From: Acidobacteriota bacterium
Lineage (GTDB): Bacteria > Acidobacteriota > Terriglobia > Terriglobales > Acidobacteriaceae
Length of the DNA: 64,000 nt
Assembly (NCBI GenBank): GCA_013289685.1
Contig: JABCZL010000016.1
Location: forward strand, 62,001 to 126,000
Reading direction: 5' to 3'
The notes under the pieces: model-generated
The model's input: the letters and a program-made list of their open reading frames with translations, nothing else
Database searches by the model: none
Told to the model about the DNA's origin: nothing
Made by a program: the position numbers and the translations under genes
In this document: piece by piece, positions 44,328 through 52,495 of the stretch
How positions within the stretch are numbered: position 1 is the stretch's first letter
How the letters are laid out: every line of letters begins with the position of its first letter

Positions 44328-44464
44328 TAAGCCGTTGAGAATTAATCTGGGCTTCAGCCCTCGTCGTCGTTTTTCTTCGACCAACTGAGTTTTGCAGCAT
44401 ACTGTTTAGCCGCTGAGGAAAATTTCGACCTCGCAAAAGAGTTTTTCCGCAGCCTCTTATACCG

Positions 44465-44974
44465 CTAAGCCGCGCGCGCTCCCACCAGGGCATCGTATTC
44501 CTGCTGCGACTGGCCGGGCAGCAGCACCCACATGGTGTACACACCGATCGCGGTCCCGAACGGAATGTTGAACAGAGAAATAAACGCCAGCACCAGCGCA
44601 ACCACACGCGCCCAGGGTTCGCGCTGCATCAATCCCCAGCCCGTGATAAATCCGCACGCCGCCTTGGCCAGCACAATGATTCCAAGCGTGGTCATCAAAG
44701 CGCTCAGAAATCCGACGGGCACGTCCGGTGGCACTCCCCCCGGCATCTCACGCAGGTGCGGGAAAAAAACATTGCCGAGAATCAGCAAGATCAGGCCTCC
44801 CACGGCGTTCAACGCCGACATGGCCAGCCACAAAATTCCGAGCAGGTGCACGTGCGACTGCACGCGGTTTGGGACCGGCTGCATGACCGTGACTGGACCG
44901 ACAATTTGCTTGCCGCACTTGGGGCAGAACCCTTGCCCCGGTTGTACCGCTCCGCCGCATCCATCGCAGAACAT
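44465..44974 (-). CDS. Zinc-ribbon multi-pass membrane protein
   Basis: A 169-residue protein. The N-terminal zinc ribbon has paired CxxC motifs (FCDGCGG and FCPKCGK, residues 2-22). Four apolar segments follow (about 45-70, 80-105, 110-125 and 130-155), typical of small Acidobacteriota membrane proteins with a cytoplasmic zinc ribbon. Function unknown. I choose ATG 44974, preceded by GGGGAGGG at good spacing; a TTG start would add five residues. The sRNA-like unit lies upstream on the same strand. Confidence 0.8.
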   Translation of the reverse strand: MFCDGCGGAVQPGQGFCPKCGKQIVGPVTVMQPVPNRVQSHVHLLGILWLAMSALNAVGGLILLILGNVFFPHLREMPGGVPPDVPVGFLSALMTTLGIIVLAKAACGFITGWGLMQREPWARVVALVLAFISLFNIPFGTAIGVYTMWVLLPGQSQQEYDALVGARAA

Positions 44975-45130
44975 GGAAGCCCTCCCCAAAAAACTCGCTG
45001 CCCCGTCTCTTCGTCGTCACAAAATACTTACAACAGATGATACGTAAGATGATACGTAGAAAACGCGCCGCAGTTCAGTATTCCGCACCTCACGATCGTC
45101 GCAAGTTCCACGCGTCCCGAAATGAAATGC

Positions 45131-45219
45131 AAAAACGAAGAGGCCACCCGGCAACTGGGTAGCCTCTTCTTCAAGGGAGAATAGTTCCAACGGAGCTTTG
45201 AAATCCGTCAAAACTTTCT
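45131..45219 (-). ncRNA. Candidate small RNA, about 90 nt
   Basis: Bounded by a good sigma-70-like promoter upstream and a perfect GC-rich terminator hairpin with GTTTTTGC at its 3' end, all on the minus strand. The interior (from about 45219, CAGAAAGTTTTGACGG) includes TTCTCCCTTG just before the terminator stem, a possible single-stranded C-rich seed. No frame inside has a start with a ribosome-binding site. It could be a free-standing sRNA or a terminated leader of the zinc-ribbon gene. I cannot assign it to a known RNA family. Confidence 0.5.
45137..45169 (-). terminator. Strong Rho-independent terminator
   Basis: GAAGAGGCTACCC and GGGTGGCCTCTTC pair with one mismatch around an AGTTGCC loop and are followed, on the minus strand, by GTTTTTGCATTT. 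There is no T-run on the plus side, so the direction is minus. Confidence 0.8.
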
Positions 45220-45225
45220 GCGCAA

Positions 45226-45255
45226 ATCTTATGAGCCTAAAAACGGGGGTGTCAA
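45226..45255 (-). promoter_or_regulatory. Sigma-70-like promoter of the candidate sRNA
   Basis: On the minus strand TTGACA (45255-45250) is followed after 18 bases by TAAGAT (45231-45226). The -35 is a perfect consensus and the -10 is 5 of 6. The predicted start is near 45219. Confidence 0.65.
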
Positions 45256-45403
45256 GGGATTTTTGGGAAATAAATGTCTTTGTTTTCAATATGTTACAGA
45301 ACCAATTAATACCCGCGGCAAGTGTAGCAATTTGAGACAAAAGCCCCTGGGAAACTTCCTAAGCCGATCTATCTAAAGCCACTTACTTAGGGTTTCAGGG
45401 GCG

Positions 45404-46627
45404 TCAGGCAGGATTTTGGGGTGCCGGGCGGCCCTCGTCAGTCCCCCCTTGGGAGGCTCCTTTGACCACCGTTTCCGTCAGACGAAGCGAGATGAATTCC
45501 ATCTGCTCCGGGCGGTCAAAGACCCGGTCAGGATACCAGCGCTTCATCAAAATGCGGATTCCACCAAACGCAACGCCGGCGACCACAGCGAGTCCCGCTA
45601 GAATCCCGCTGAGGACGACGATGTTGAGAATCAGCTTGTACAGGTCGCGAACCTCCGCGTTGTCGGACGCCTGATTCCAGGTGACCCTGGCTTCGTAGTT
45701 CACCATGTCGCGCAGAGCCTTCGCATCGCTCTCGGAAACCGGTCCACTCGCGATGACAACAATGGGTCCAGTGCGCTTGCTGAAGAACGTTCCCGCGCTC
45801 TCGACGCTCGCAACACCCGGCTGCGGCTGCGCCATGTGATGCGCAGCATCGATGCGGAGCAGATGCCCGGCCGCGAGCTGCGGCGTGGGATACGAGATCA
45901 GTATCAACGTCGCTTCCCCGCTCGATGTGTTATAACGCGCCAGGGTCACTTCGGAACTGGCATCGAAGTCCACCAGGTCCGCGGAAACCGCCGGCGCCTG
46001 CGCAGCCAGCGCTGCCGGGCCCATCACATACTTTTGCGTGTTCTCGACGTAGCCCCGGTGCGGCATGAATTCGATAAACGTGGGGAGGTTGGCGGAATTC
46101 CCGCTGGGACGGGGAAGCGCCCCCGCCAACACGCGCAACTGTGCTCCCGACATGGCAGATTCCTGGCTGAACTGCGCGTCCACCAGCACATGCCCACGGT
46201 AGAAGAGCACACGCTGTCCCAGAACCGCAGACTGATCGCCGATCTTGTCTTCCTTCGTCCTCTCCGCCGTCATCTCCGGCTGCAAATAAAACGTGTATGC
46301 ACCGAACGCGCCCGAGGCGTCGGCGAAACGCGCAGCGCGGATCTTCAGCGTGCGGCCATCTTCCCGGGTGTAGGTCGCGAAGGCCAGGTCCGAGAATCCG
46401 TACTCCTTGAGCACAGCGGCATTGGCCGGATCGGCCACTGCCGCGTCAGTGCTGATTCGCGGAGCGCCTTGCATCTGCCATCCCTCAAACTGTTCCGGAA
46501 GCAGAGCAGGAGCTTGCTCCGCGGCACGAGCCGGCGCCTGGGCTGCGGGTTTACTCTTCGCAGCCACCGCGCCCAACAACAGGCATGCGAGACAAACAGC
46601 GATACCAACGGAACGGAAAAAACTCAT
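45404..46627 (-). CDS. Exported membrane protein, DUF6599-like
   Basis: A 407-residue protein with a signal peptide (FFRSVGIAVCLACLLLGAVAA) and a conserved block beginning LLPEQFEGWQMQGAPRIS. It then contains VLKEYGFSDLAFATYTREDGRTLKIRAARFADASGAFGAYTF. A C-terminal transmembrane helix (LILNIVVLSGILAGLAVVAGVAFGGI, about residues 340-365) anchors it, with a short cytoplasmic tail. It matches my memory of the DUF6599 family common in Acidobacteriota; no function is known. I use ATG 46627, directly before the signal peptide; 37 more codons are open upstream. Confidence 0.75.
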   Translation of the reverse strand: MSFFRSVGIAVCLACLLLGAVAAKSKPAAQAPARAAEQAPALLPEQFEGWQMQGAPRISTDAAVADPANAAVLKEYGFSDLAFATYTREDGRTLKIRAARFADASGAFGAYTFYLQPEMTAERTKEDKIGDQSAVLGQRVLFYRGHVLVDAQFSQESAMSGAQLRVLAGALPRPSGNSANLPTFIEFMPHRGYVENTQKYVMGPAALAAQAPAVSADLVDFDASSEVTLARYNTSSGEATLILISYPTPQLAAGHLLRIDAAHHMAQPQPGVASVESAGTFFSKRTGPIVVIASGPVSESDAKALRDMVNYEARVTWNQASDNAEVRDLYKLILNIVVLSGILAGLAVVAGVAFGGIRILMKRWYPDRVFDRPEQMEFISLRLTETVVKGASQGGTDEGRPAPQNPA

Positions 46628-46826
46628 GGAATGGCCCTGGACTTCAGAACTCCTGCTGTTAATTAGACCACAGACCAGGGAGAAAGGTTTCCGAATCCTC
46701 GTAAGTGCTTGATCGCACACGCCTTGAGTCACCTCCACGAGGCTGGTTACCTTTGGGCCGCGCCCCTACCCGTCGGGGCCATTCACACGCGACGATTCTG
46801 GGGGCAAACTAGCTCTGGGTGACGGA

Positions 46827-47204
46827 ATGTCTTCAGATGTAGATACGAATCAGCGGCGCGGGAATCGCACCAAAGCAGTGATTCCCGTAAGAGTGAAGGG
46901 CAAAGACAGCAACGGAAAAGCTTTTGACGACCTGGTGCATACGCTGGACGTAACTCCTGAGGGAGCGCGTTTGGGCTCGGTCCGCCACGAATTGAATTTG
47001 GGGGACGAGATCACCGTGTTCTATCGCCAGCGAAAGATACAGTTTCGCGTGATGTGGACGAAGAAAATGAAAGGCACATCCGAGTTTCAGGTGGGACTGA
47101 AGGCTGTGACCCGGGACAGTGAAGCGTGGGGGCTGAATTCTCCGGAATTCAAGCGTGAGCCCGCTTTTTCATCAGCGGCGACTCAGGCCTCAGCGGCGGT
47201 ATAG
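46827..47204 (+). CDS. PilZ-domain protein
   Basis: A 125-residue single-domain PilZ-like protein. It has an Arg-rich N terminus (NQRRGNRTKAVIPVRV) resembling the RxxxR c-di-GMP clamp, and LDVTPEGARL in place of the D/NxSxxG motif. The clamp spacing is close to but not exactly canonical, so nucleotide binding is plausible rather than certain. An Ala/Ser-rich tail follows. It starts 18 bases before a small pilin gene, suggesting a link to surface appendages or motility. Confidence 0.8.
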   Translation: MSSDVDTNQRRGNRTKAVIPVRVKGKDSNGKAFDDLVHTLDVTPEGARLGSVRHELNLGDEITVFYRQRKIQFRVMWTKKMKGTSEFQVGLKAVTRDSEAWGLNSPEFKREPAFSSAATQASAAV

Positions 47205-47221
47205 GGGAAAGGAAGCACTTT

Positions 47222-47386
47222 ATGAGCTATTCATTTCGCAATCTTTGGTCCGATGAAGCAGGTCAGGATATCGCCGAATACTCCGTCATGCTGGCGGTAA
47301 TCCTCGTGATTGTCGTGGGCACTGTGCGCCTGATCGGCTCCAACGCAAGCAACATTTTTTCGCAGGTGGGCAGTTCGCTGCAGTAA
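47222..47386 (+). CDS. Flp-family type IVb pilin, 54 aa
   Basis: A short gene easily missed by length filters. The product begins with a hydrophilic leader (SYSFRNLWSDEAGQDIAEYS) and continues as an apolar helix (VMLAVILVIVVGTVRLIG), then SNASNIFSQVGSSLQ. The GQDIAEYSVMLAVI motif, with its Glu at about +5 and Tyr, is the Flp/Fap pilin signature, cleaved after the Gly by a TadV-type prepilin peptidase. GGAAAGGAAGC gives a good ribosome-binding site. No tad secretion genes are in the window. Confidence 0.88.
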   Translation: MSYSFRNLWSDEAGQDIAEYSVMLAVILVIVVGTVRLIGSNASNIFSQVGSSLQ

Positions 47387-47414
47387 ACCGGAATTCTCCT
47401 GATGGGTCTGAATA

Positions 47415-49880
47415 CTATTGGCCAGCAGCTTTGTCGAGCTTGCTGGCCACTTTTATTCCGCTCAATCCATCCACATACTTCGCGATGCCTCGATACAGCG
47501 ACTCGGCAATCCGCTGGCGGTAGTCGCTGGTCTCCAGGCGATGTTCGTCGGCAGGATTGCTGACAAACGAAATCTCCGCCAGGATCGAAGGCATGTTGGC
47601 CCCGATCAGCACGATGAACGGCGCCTTCTTCACCCCGCGGTTGCGGATGCCGGGGCTCTTGGCCGCCAGGCCGCTGTGCAGCGACTCCTGCACATCTCCG
47701 GCGAATTCGCGGGATTCTTCGATCTTTTCTTTCAGCGCGATCTTCTTCACCAGATCCTGCAGTTCGTAAATGGATTTTTCCGAAACCGCATTTTCCCGCG
47801 CCGCCACTTCCAGCGCTTCCGGCGAAGACGTGAAGTTCAGGTAATAGGTCTCGACGCCGCGGGCCGCAGAATCCTGGCTGGAGTTGGCGTGGATCGAAAT
47901 AAACAGGTCGGCGCGCTGCTGGTTGGCGATGGCGGTCCGAGTTTCGAGCGGGATGAACGTGTCGTCCTTCCGCGTATAGACGACTTCGGCGCCCAGGCGC
48001 GTCTCCAGCAGCTTGCCCAGCCGTCGTCCGACCTCGAGCACCAGATCTTTTTCCTGCAGGCCCTCGGGGCCGATGGTCCCGGTATCGTGCCCGCCGTGGC
48101 CGGGATCAATCACGATCCTGCCAATCTTCAGGCCCAGCGCCCGGATCAACGACCGGTCGCCGCGCGCCGTTGGCCGGGCCTCGCGGGCATCGGCATCCAG
48201 GTCCGTCGTCTTTTTGCTGGAACTGAGATGCGGCAGCGGCAACGTCTTGCCCCGCGCCGGGCTCGCGGGAGCGGAATCGCTGGCCGCCTTCTCGTCCGGG
48301 CCAGCCGCGTCAGAATCCGAAACCGGACTGGTCTTGTGGGAAGTGCTGGCTGACGCCTTATGCGACTGCTCCTTCGGAGCCGCCAGCTTGACGACCTCCG
48401 CTGGAGCAGAATCGTCGTCGTCATCCGCTTCGACTATCACTTTCTTCACGATTCCCGGCGTTGTCTTGACGTCGCCAGCAGCCCGCTTCGATGATCCTGA
48501 CGATGAACGGGACTTCGAGCCTTCGGGGGTGTCGTTCGACGCATCGTTCGACGCGACGTTCTGATCGTCGTGAATCTGCTCGCTCTTGCTGACCGGCTTC
48601 CCAGCCAGCGCCTTCAGGTCAGCCTTCAACTCAGATTTCGGAACATCTCTTGGACCGTCAGACTTTGGACCGCCAGATTTCGGACCATCCGATTTCGATC
48701 CCGCCCTCGGTGGCGCTTCCACGTCGGCCGTCGCAGTCGCAGCATCCTTCAGCTCCCGCGCGCGCGCCATCTGGCTGTCTTTACCTTTGCCCTGAGCATC
48801 CTTCCCGTGAATGTCAATAATCAGCCGGTAGGGATTGGGCAGCAGAAAGGCTTCGTAGTCCGAGAGACTGTCGACTTCTAGCACTACCCGCGTGCGGCCG
48901 GGCTGAAACTGCGCCACCCGAATCTTCTTCAGGAACCCGTCATCCACATCGAAACTCTTGCCCACCAGGGTTGAGGCCAGCTTGGTGTCGCGCAGGTCGA
49001 AGAAAATGCGGTCGGGATGCGCAATGCGCTGCGACCCAAATTTGATTTCGCCCTCCAGGTCGATGGCGACGCGGGTGTAGTCCGGCGTGGACCAGTGCCG
49101 GATTCCGGTCACCCGCGGAACCCGCTTGAGATGCGGCTCCGATTCCTGGTCGTCCTCCTCGGCCTTCGCGTCGGTCTTAACGTCGGCCCGAATGTCGGCC
49201 TTGGAACCGGCTTGTGCGTCAGTCTTAGGTTCGGGGGTAAGGTCAGCGCGAGTATCGACGGCCTTGGCCGTCTTGCTCTTGTCGGCAGTCTCTTTGCCCC
49301 GCTTCTTCTGCGCCTCGGCCGTCTTCTCAGCCTGGGCCTCGCGGTCGAGTTCGGCCACCGCTTGCTGGGCATCTTCTACCAGGCGGTTATGCGGATAGCG
49401 GTGCAGAAACTCCTGAAACACGCTGCGAGCCTGCTCCGGATCGTTCAGGTCGTCTTTGTAAATTTCCCCGATCGTAAACAACGCATCGCAACGATACTTA
49501 CTGCCGGGATACTCCCGCCGCAGAAACTTGTACTGGGCGATAGCCTCATGCAGAATCTTGTCGTCGTCGAAGCGCCGCCCCATTTCGACCAGCGTCTCCG
49601 CCACGGCGACCACGCTGGGATCGGCCTTCCCCGAGGTAGGCGCCCCAAAATAGACATTACGGTAGTTGTTGATTACCCGCTGGTAGTCGTGCCGCGTGCG
49701 GTCGGCTGGAGGACGTCCATTCAGCGCTTCCCGCATGCGCTCGGCGGCGGCAAAGTGGTCCCGAGCCCAAGCTTCGGTGTGATGCGCGCGGGCATAAGCG
49801 TAGTTCGGCGCTCCGGAAAGCGCCCCCAGCAACAGCAGCGCTCCCCAGCGCAACCCGCGCTGGCTCGATTTCATTTTCAA
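47415..49880 (-). CDS. N-acetylmuramoyl-L-alanine amidase with TPR and AMIN domains
   Basis: An 821-residue exported peptidoglycan amidase. The signal peptide (RWGALLLLGALSGAPNYAYA) is followed by YbgF/BamD-like TPR repeats at about 40-170, a charged Lys/Asp linker, and an AMIN domain at about 245-355 (HWSTPDYTRVAIDLEG). A 230-residue low-complexity linker contains repeated KSxGP units. Amidase_3 occupies about 575-800 (IVIDPGHGGHDTGTIGPEG, FISIHANSSQ, ILAEISFVSNPADE), with zinc ligands His, Glu and His present. It should cleave septal peptidoglycan, with AMIN as targeting domain. Twice the usual length of AmiC. Confidence 0.92.
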   Translation of the reverse strand: MKMKSSQRGLRWGALLLLGALSGAPNYAYARAHHTEAWARDHFAAAERMREALNGRPPADRTRHDYQRVINNYRNVYFGAPTSGKADPSVVAVAETLVEMGRRFDDDKILHEAIAQYKFLRREYPGSKYRCDALFTIGEIYKDDLNDPEQARSVFQEFLHRYPHNRLVEDAQQAVAELDREAQAEKTAEAQKKRGKETADKSKTAKAVDTRADLTPEPKTDAQAGSKADIRADVKTDAKAEEDDQESEPHLKRVPRVTGIRHWSTPDYTRVAIDLEGEIKFGSQRIAHPDRIFFDLRDTKLASTLVGKSFDVDDGFLKKIRVAQFQPGRTRVVLEVDSLSDYEAFLLPNPYRLIIDIHGKDAQGKGKDSQMARARELKDAATATADVEAPPRAGSKSDGPKSGGPKSDGPRDVPKSELKADLKALAGKPVSKSEQIHDDQNVASNDASNDTPEGSKSRSSSGSSKRAAGDVKTTPGIVKKVIVEADDDDDSAPAEVVKLAAPKEQSHKASASTSHKTSPVSDSDAAGPDEKAASDSAPASPARGKTLPLPHLSSSKKTTDLDADAREARPTARGDRSLIRALGLKIGRIVIDPGHGGHDTGTIGPEGLQEKDLVLEVGRRLGKLLETRLGAEVVYTRKDDTFIPLETRTAIANQQRADLFISIHANSSQDSAARGVETYYLNFTSSPEALEVAARENAVSEKSIYELQDLVKKIALKEKIEESREFAGDVQESLHSGLAAKSPGIRNRGVKKAPFIVLIGANMPSILAEISFVSNPADEHRLETSDYRQRIAESLYRGIAKYVDGLSGIKVASKLDKAAGQ

Positions 49881-49958
49881 GTCGTCGGTCCGTTACTGTC
49901 TCGATCCAACGTTGCAGTTGAACTGCCTAAGGTACCTGAGAGATAACTTATTCCGGTG

Positions 49959-49994
49959 CCCCATCCTTGTCGCGTTCTGTGCGACAGGGTGGGG
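49959..49994. repeat. REP-like hairpin, family D
   Basis: CCCCATCCTTGTCGC and GCGACAGGGTGGGG flank GTTCTGT. It lies between the lytic transglycosylase and amidase genes, matching 42290 and 60165 in stem sequence. Confidence 0.88.
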
Positions 49995-50031
49995 ATTTTG
50001 ATCCATTATCCTCTACAATGATGCCGCCAAC

Positions 50032-50904
50032 CTAATCCGTGTTGCTGATATAAAGCACGCCCCGCGCATCCCGTTGAACCCGCACGGGATCGTGACTGGC
50101 GCCGGACGGAGAAAGATCGAAACCCCCGTAGTAGAGGTTGGTAATTCTCCGCACATAGTTCTGAGTTTCCGAATAATGCGGCACGCCCGCACTTCGCCGC
50201 ACCGCTCCCTCGCCCGCGTTATAAGCCGCCAAAGTCAAGTTCACGTCGCCGTTGTAGCTCTCCAGCAGGTATTTGAGATGCCGCACTCCCGCATCCACAT
50301 TCTGATCCGGGTCAAACGGATTCTTCACCTTCAACTGCCGTGCCGTCTTGGGCATCAACTGCATCAGGCCAATGGCGCCCTTGCTCGAAACCGCGTTGGA
50401 ATTGAAGTTCGATTCCACTTTCACCACCGCCCGCACCAGGTTCGGATCCACATTGTGCCGCGCGGCAGCCATCACGATCGAGGAATCAATCTCTTCCTGC
50501 GAAGCCTGATGTCCCCGGGCATTGGCCGCCACGATTTTGGCATTCGCCGACTGTACCGAATCGTGCCCGTAGTACTGAGCGAAGCCCTGGCTAACCTCCG
50601 CCGCAGCCGACCGTGCCGCCTGCATCGACGCCGTACCCGCCGAAGGCACCGGCTTCCAGCGATTCTCTTTACCGCTCCAATACACCAGCGACGACCGCCT
50701 GGACTGGGAAGCCGGCGTTGCATGTTTCTGCACCGGCGTATCCTCGTTCACATAAACCCTGCGCCCATGCTCGTCAGACGTGGTGATCCCATTCGATCGG
50801 CCATCGCCCTCGGCCGCACACACGGGAGTTGGATAGAGAAAAAAGGAGGTCGCGATTGCCGTCGTGGCCGTCAGCATCAATGCGAGTTGCAGGCGCTTTC
50901 GCAT
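50032..50904 (-). CDS. Exported lytic transglycosylase (SLT/GH23)
   Basis: A 290-residue enzyme that cleaves peptidoglycan between MurNAc and GlcNAc. The signal peptide is LQLALMLTATTAIATSFFLYPTPVCA. A small domain with RRVYVNEDTP resembles DUF4124. The SLT domain from about 155 has the catalytic Glu in VVKVESNFNSNAVSSKGAIGLMQLMP and the later NLTLAAYNAGEGAVRR. ATG 50904 is preferred to a GTG 21 bases upstream. It is on the same strand as the following amidase, so the two cell-wall hydrolases may be co-expressed. Confidence 0.92.
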   Translation of the reverse strand: MRKRLQLALMLTATTAIATSFFLYPTPVCAAEGDGRSNGITTSDEHGRRVYVNEDTPVQKHATPASQSRRSSLVYWSGKENRWKPVPSAGTASMQAARSAAAEVSQGFAQYYGHDSVQSANAKIVAANARGHQASQEEIDSSIVMAAARHNVDPNLVRAVVKVESNFNSNAVSSKGAIGLMQLMPKTARQLKVKNPFDPDQNVDAGVRHLKYLLESYNGDVNLTLAAYNAGEGAVRRSAGVPHYSETQNYVRRITNLYYGGFDLSPSGASHDPVRVQRDARGVLYISNTD

Positions 50905-51230
50905 AATCCGGGCTTTCCCTTTCACTGAACTTTCGCTGAAGGGCGTTCAGACAGACCAAACCCTCCCCATGTTCTACCCGGAACCTGACGGAGAATCCTG
51001 AACCAGAGTAGGACGATTATAGGCGGCAGGGGATAGGCGGGCAATCTCCCAAAAGGGAGTAGAACCATCGGAGTAATATCGGTAACTGCTTGAAAAATAT
51101 ATCTCTTAGAACATTCTTAGACGAGCTGCGGAGGAGGCTAAGGTAATGGCCTAGCCAGGTTACCCAAGTGTGCGTGTGGGGACAGCCGCCCTCGGCTGTC
51201 CGCGGAGCGAAGCTCAGCAAGCTTCTGACT
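50905..51230. other. Intergenic region with family C repeat
   Basis: Besides the family C element at 51176-51228 I see no gene. The left part should carry the promoter of the transglycosylase; no clear hexamers were found. Confidence 0.5.
51176..51228 (+). repeat. REP-like palindrome, family C
   Basis: GTGGGGACAGCCGCCCTCGG continues CTGTCC, then GCGAAGCTCAGC. It is the same core and tail as the copy inside the M28 peptidase gene at 55069. It lies just past the 3' end of holB. Confidence 0.85.
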
Positions 51231-52325
51231 TCACCCCTTCTCCAGCGCCGCCGCAAACGCATCCAGCGACAACGACCGCAACAGATTCCGCCGCATCCCC
51301 CGCTCCACTTCAGCCAGCCGGTCCGACGCCGCGGTAATCCACTCAAAATCCGCCGACTCGGCCAGCCGCTTCAGCTCGCCCGCAATGTCAGTATTGCGAA
51401 TCATCTCCGGCGCCCCCGCCTCAATCGACGCCAGATCGCGCAACAACGAATACAGCGTCCGAATCAACTGCTCCGTCTTTTCCCGACCCTCCGCTCCAGG
51501 CCGGTACGACTCGGTCACCTTGAACAACTCGCTGTGCTCCCCGCCCCGCAGCGCCGAGTTCAAAATCGCCAGCGCATGTCCACGAGCCGCCACATACGCC
51601 GCCAGATCGAACCCGCGCGCCCGTCCCACCGCCCCTTCCGACAGCCGGGCCACCAGCGCGCGCTCCGCCGCCTTCCACTCCGGACGATGCTCCGCCAGAT
51701 ATCGCTCAATCTCCTCCGCCGCCAACGCCCCCAGCTGAAACACCATCGACCGTGAGCGGATCGTCGGCAGCAATTCCCCAGGATTCTCCGTCAGCAGAAA
51801 AATCGTCGCGAACTCGGGCGGCTCCTCCAGCACCTTCAGCAGCGAATTCGCCGCCTCCTTCATAAACGCCGAATCGGTGAAGATGTAAACCCGTTCCCGC
51901 CCCTCCGCCGGACGGTAATAAATCGTCTCAATCACCCGCCGCACCTGGTCCACCTTGATCATCATCTGCGGCGGATCCGGCGGAATAATCAGCACATCCG
52001 GATGCGTCTGCACAAACAGCCGCGTCTCTTTCTTGTCCGTCTCCCGCAGATTCTCCCGCGCCTCCACCGCCTCAGCGAACCGCGCATCCAGATCGCCCGC
52101 CTGCGCGATGCGAACACAGTTCGCACACTTCCCACAAAAATCCGGCAGCCCATCTGTGGTAGTCGGTGAAAGGCAGTTCAGCACCTGCGCCAGCATCAGC
52201 GCCAGCGTGTATTTCCCCGATCCCTGCCCGCCCGAAAGCACCACCGCATGCGGAAAGCGCTCGCGCACCAGCATATCGCGCAGGCGATGAATGGTTTCCG
52301 CATTGCCGTGAAAATCAGAAAACAT
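51231..52325 (-). CDS. holB: DNA polymerase III delta-prime subunit
   Basis: Clamp-loader subunit of 364 residues. The AAA+ fold has a Walker A-like GGQGSGKYTLAL (about 35), a zinc module (CGKCANCVRIAQ), VDQVRRVIETIYYRP and the sensor region LLKVLEEPPEFATIFLLTENPGELLPTIRSRSM. It helps load the beta clamp on primed DNA. ATG 52325 is used; a TTG is 9 bases upstream. As usual it follows tmk on the same strand, here with a family B palindrome in the gap. Confidence 0.9.
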   Translation of the reverse strand: MFSDFHGNAETIHRLRDMLVRERFPHAVVLSGGQGSGKYTLALMLAQVLNCLSPTTTDGLPDFCGKCANCVRIAQAGDLDARFAEAVEARENLRETDKKETRLFVQTHPDVLIIPPDPPQMMIKVDQVRRVIETIYYRPAEGRERVYIFTDSAFMKEAANSLLKVLEEPPEFATIFLLTENPGELLPTIRSRSMVFQLGALAAEEIERYLAEHRPEWKAAERALVARLSEGAVGRARGFDLAAYVAARGHALAILNSALRGGEHSELFKVTESYRPGAEGREKTEQLIRTLYSLLRDLASIEAGAPEMIRNTDIAGELKRLAESADFEWITAASDRLAEVERGMRRNLLRSLSLDAFAAALEKG

Positions 52326-52377
52326 AGAAATCAAAGTCTAGAAATTGGGATCTTTACAAATTGCCATCTCTATAAAA

Positions 52378-52436
52378 TTGTCATCCTGAGCGAAGTGGCG
52401 ACAAGCGAAGCGCAGCCGCCACGCAGTCGAAGGACC
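52378..52436 (+). repeat. REP-like palindrome, family B
   Basis: Starts TCATCCTGAGCGAAG and ends CAGTCGAAGGACC, with an inner stem region GTGGCGACAAGC. It lies between tmk and holB. Confidence 0.8.
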
Positions 52437-52495
52437 CCGTGCCCGCCGGCACAACCAGCGGCCCGTCAGGGAGTTCCCACCACCGCCCAAGAAAA

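Larger units (their letters stand above)
43382..44464. other. Kilobase gap with gene remnants and repeats
   Basis: No intact gene is seen. It holds a degenerate family C element (about 43449-43485), a histidine-kinase remnant (43632-43805), a stretch with no recognisable content (43810-44200), and family A palindromes at 44214-44233, 44301-44327 and about 44350. The open frames in the middle show no family resemblance. Confidence 0.7.
44975..45403 (-). other. Intergenic region holding an sRNA-like unit
   Basis: No protein gene is convincing. On the minus strand it contains a promoter pair (45226-45255), an ~90-base stretch and a strong terminator hairpin (45137-45169). About 160 bases then run to the zinc-ribbon gene. 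Confidence 0.6.

Noticed and set aside
45017-45340. A 107-codon minus-strand open frame
   Set aside because: It reads through the promoter and terminator of the sRNA candidate, lacks a ribosome-binding site and resembles no protein.
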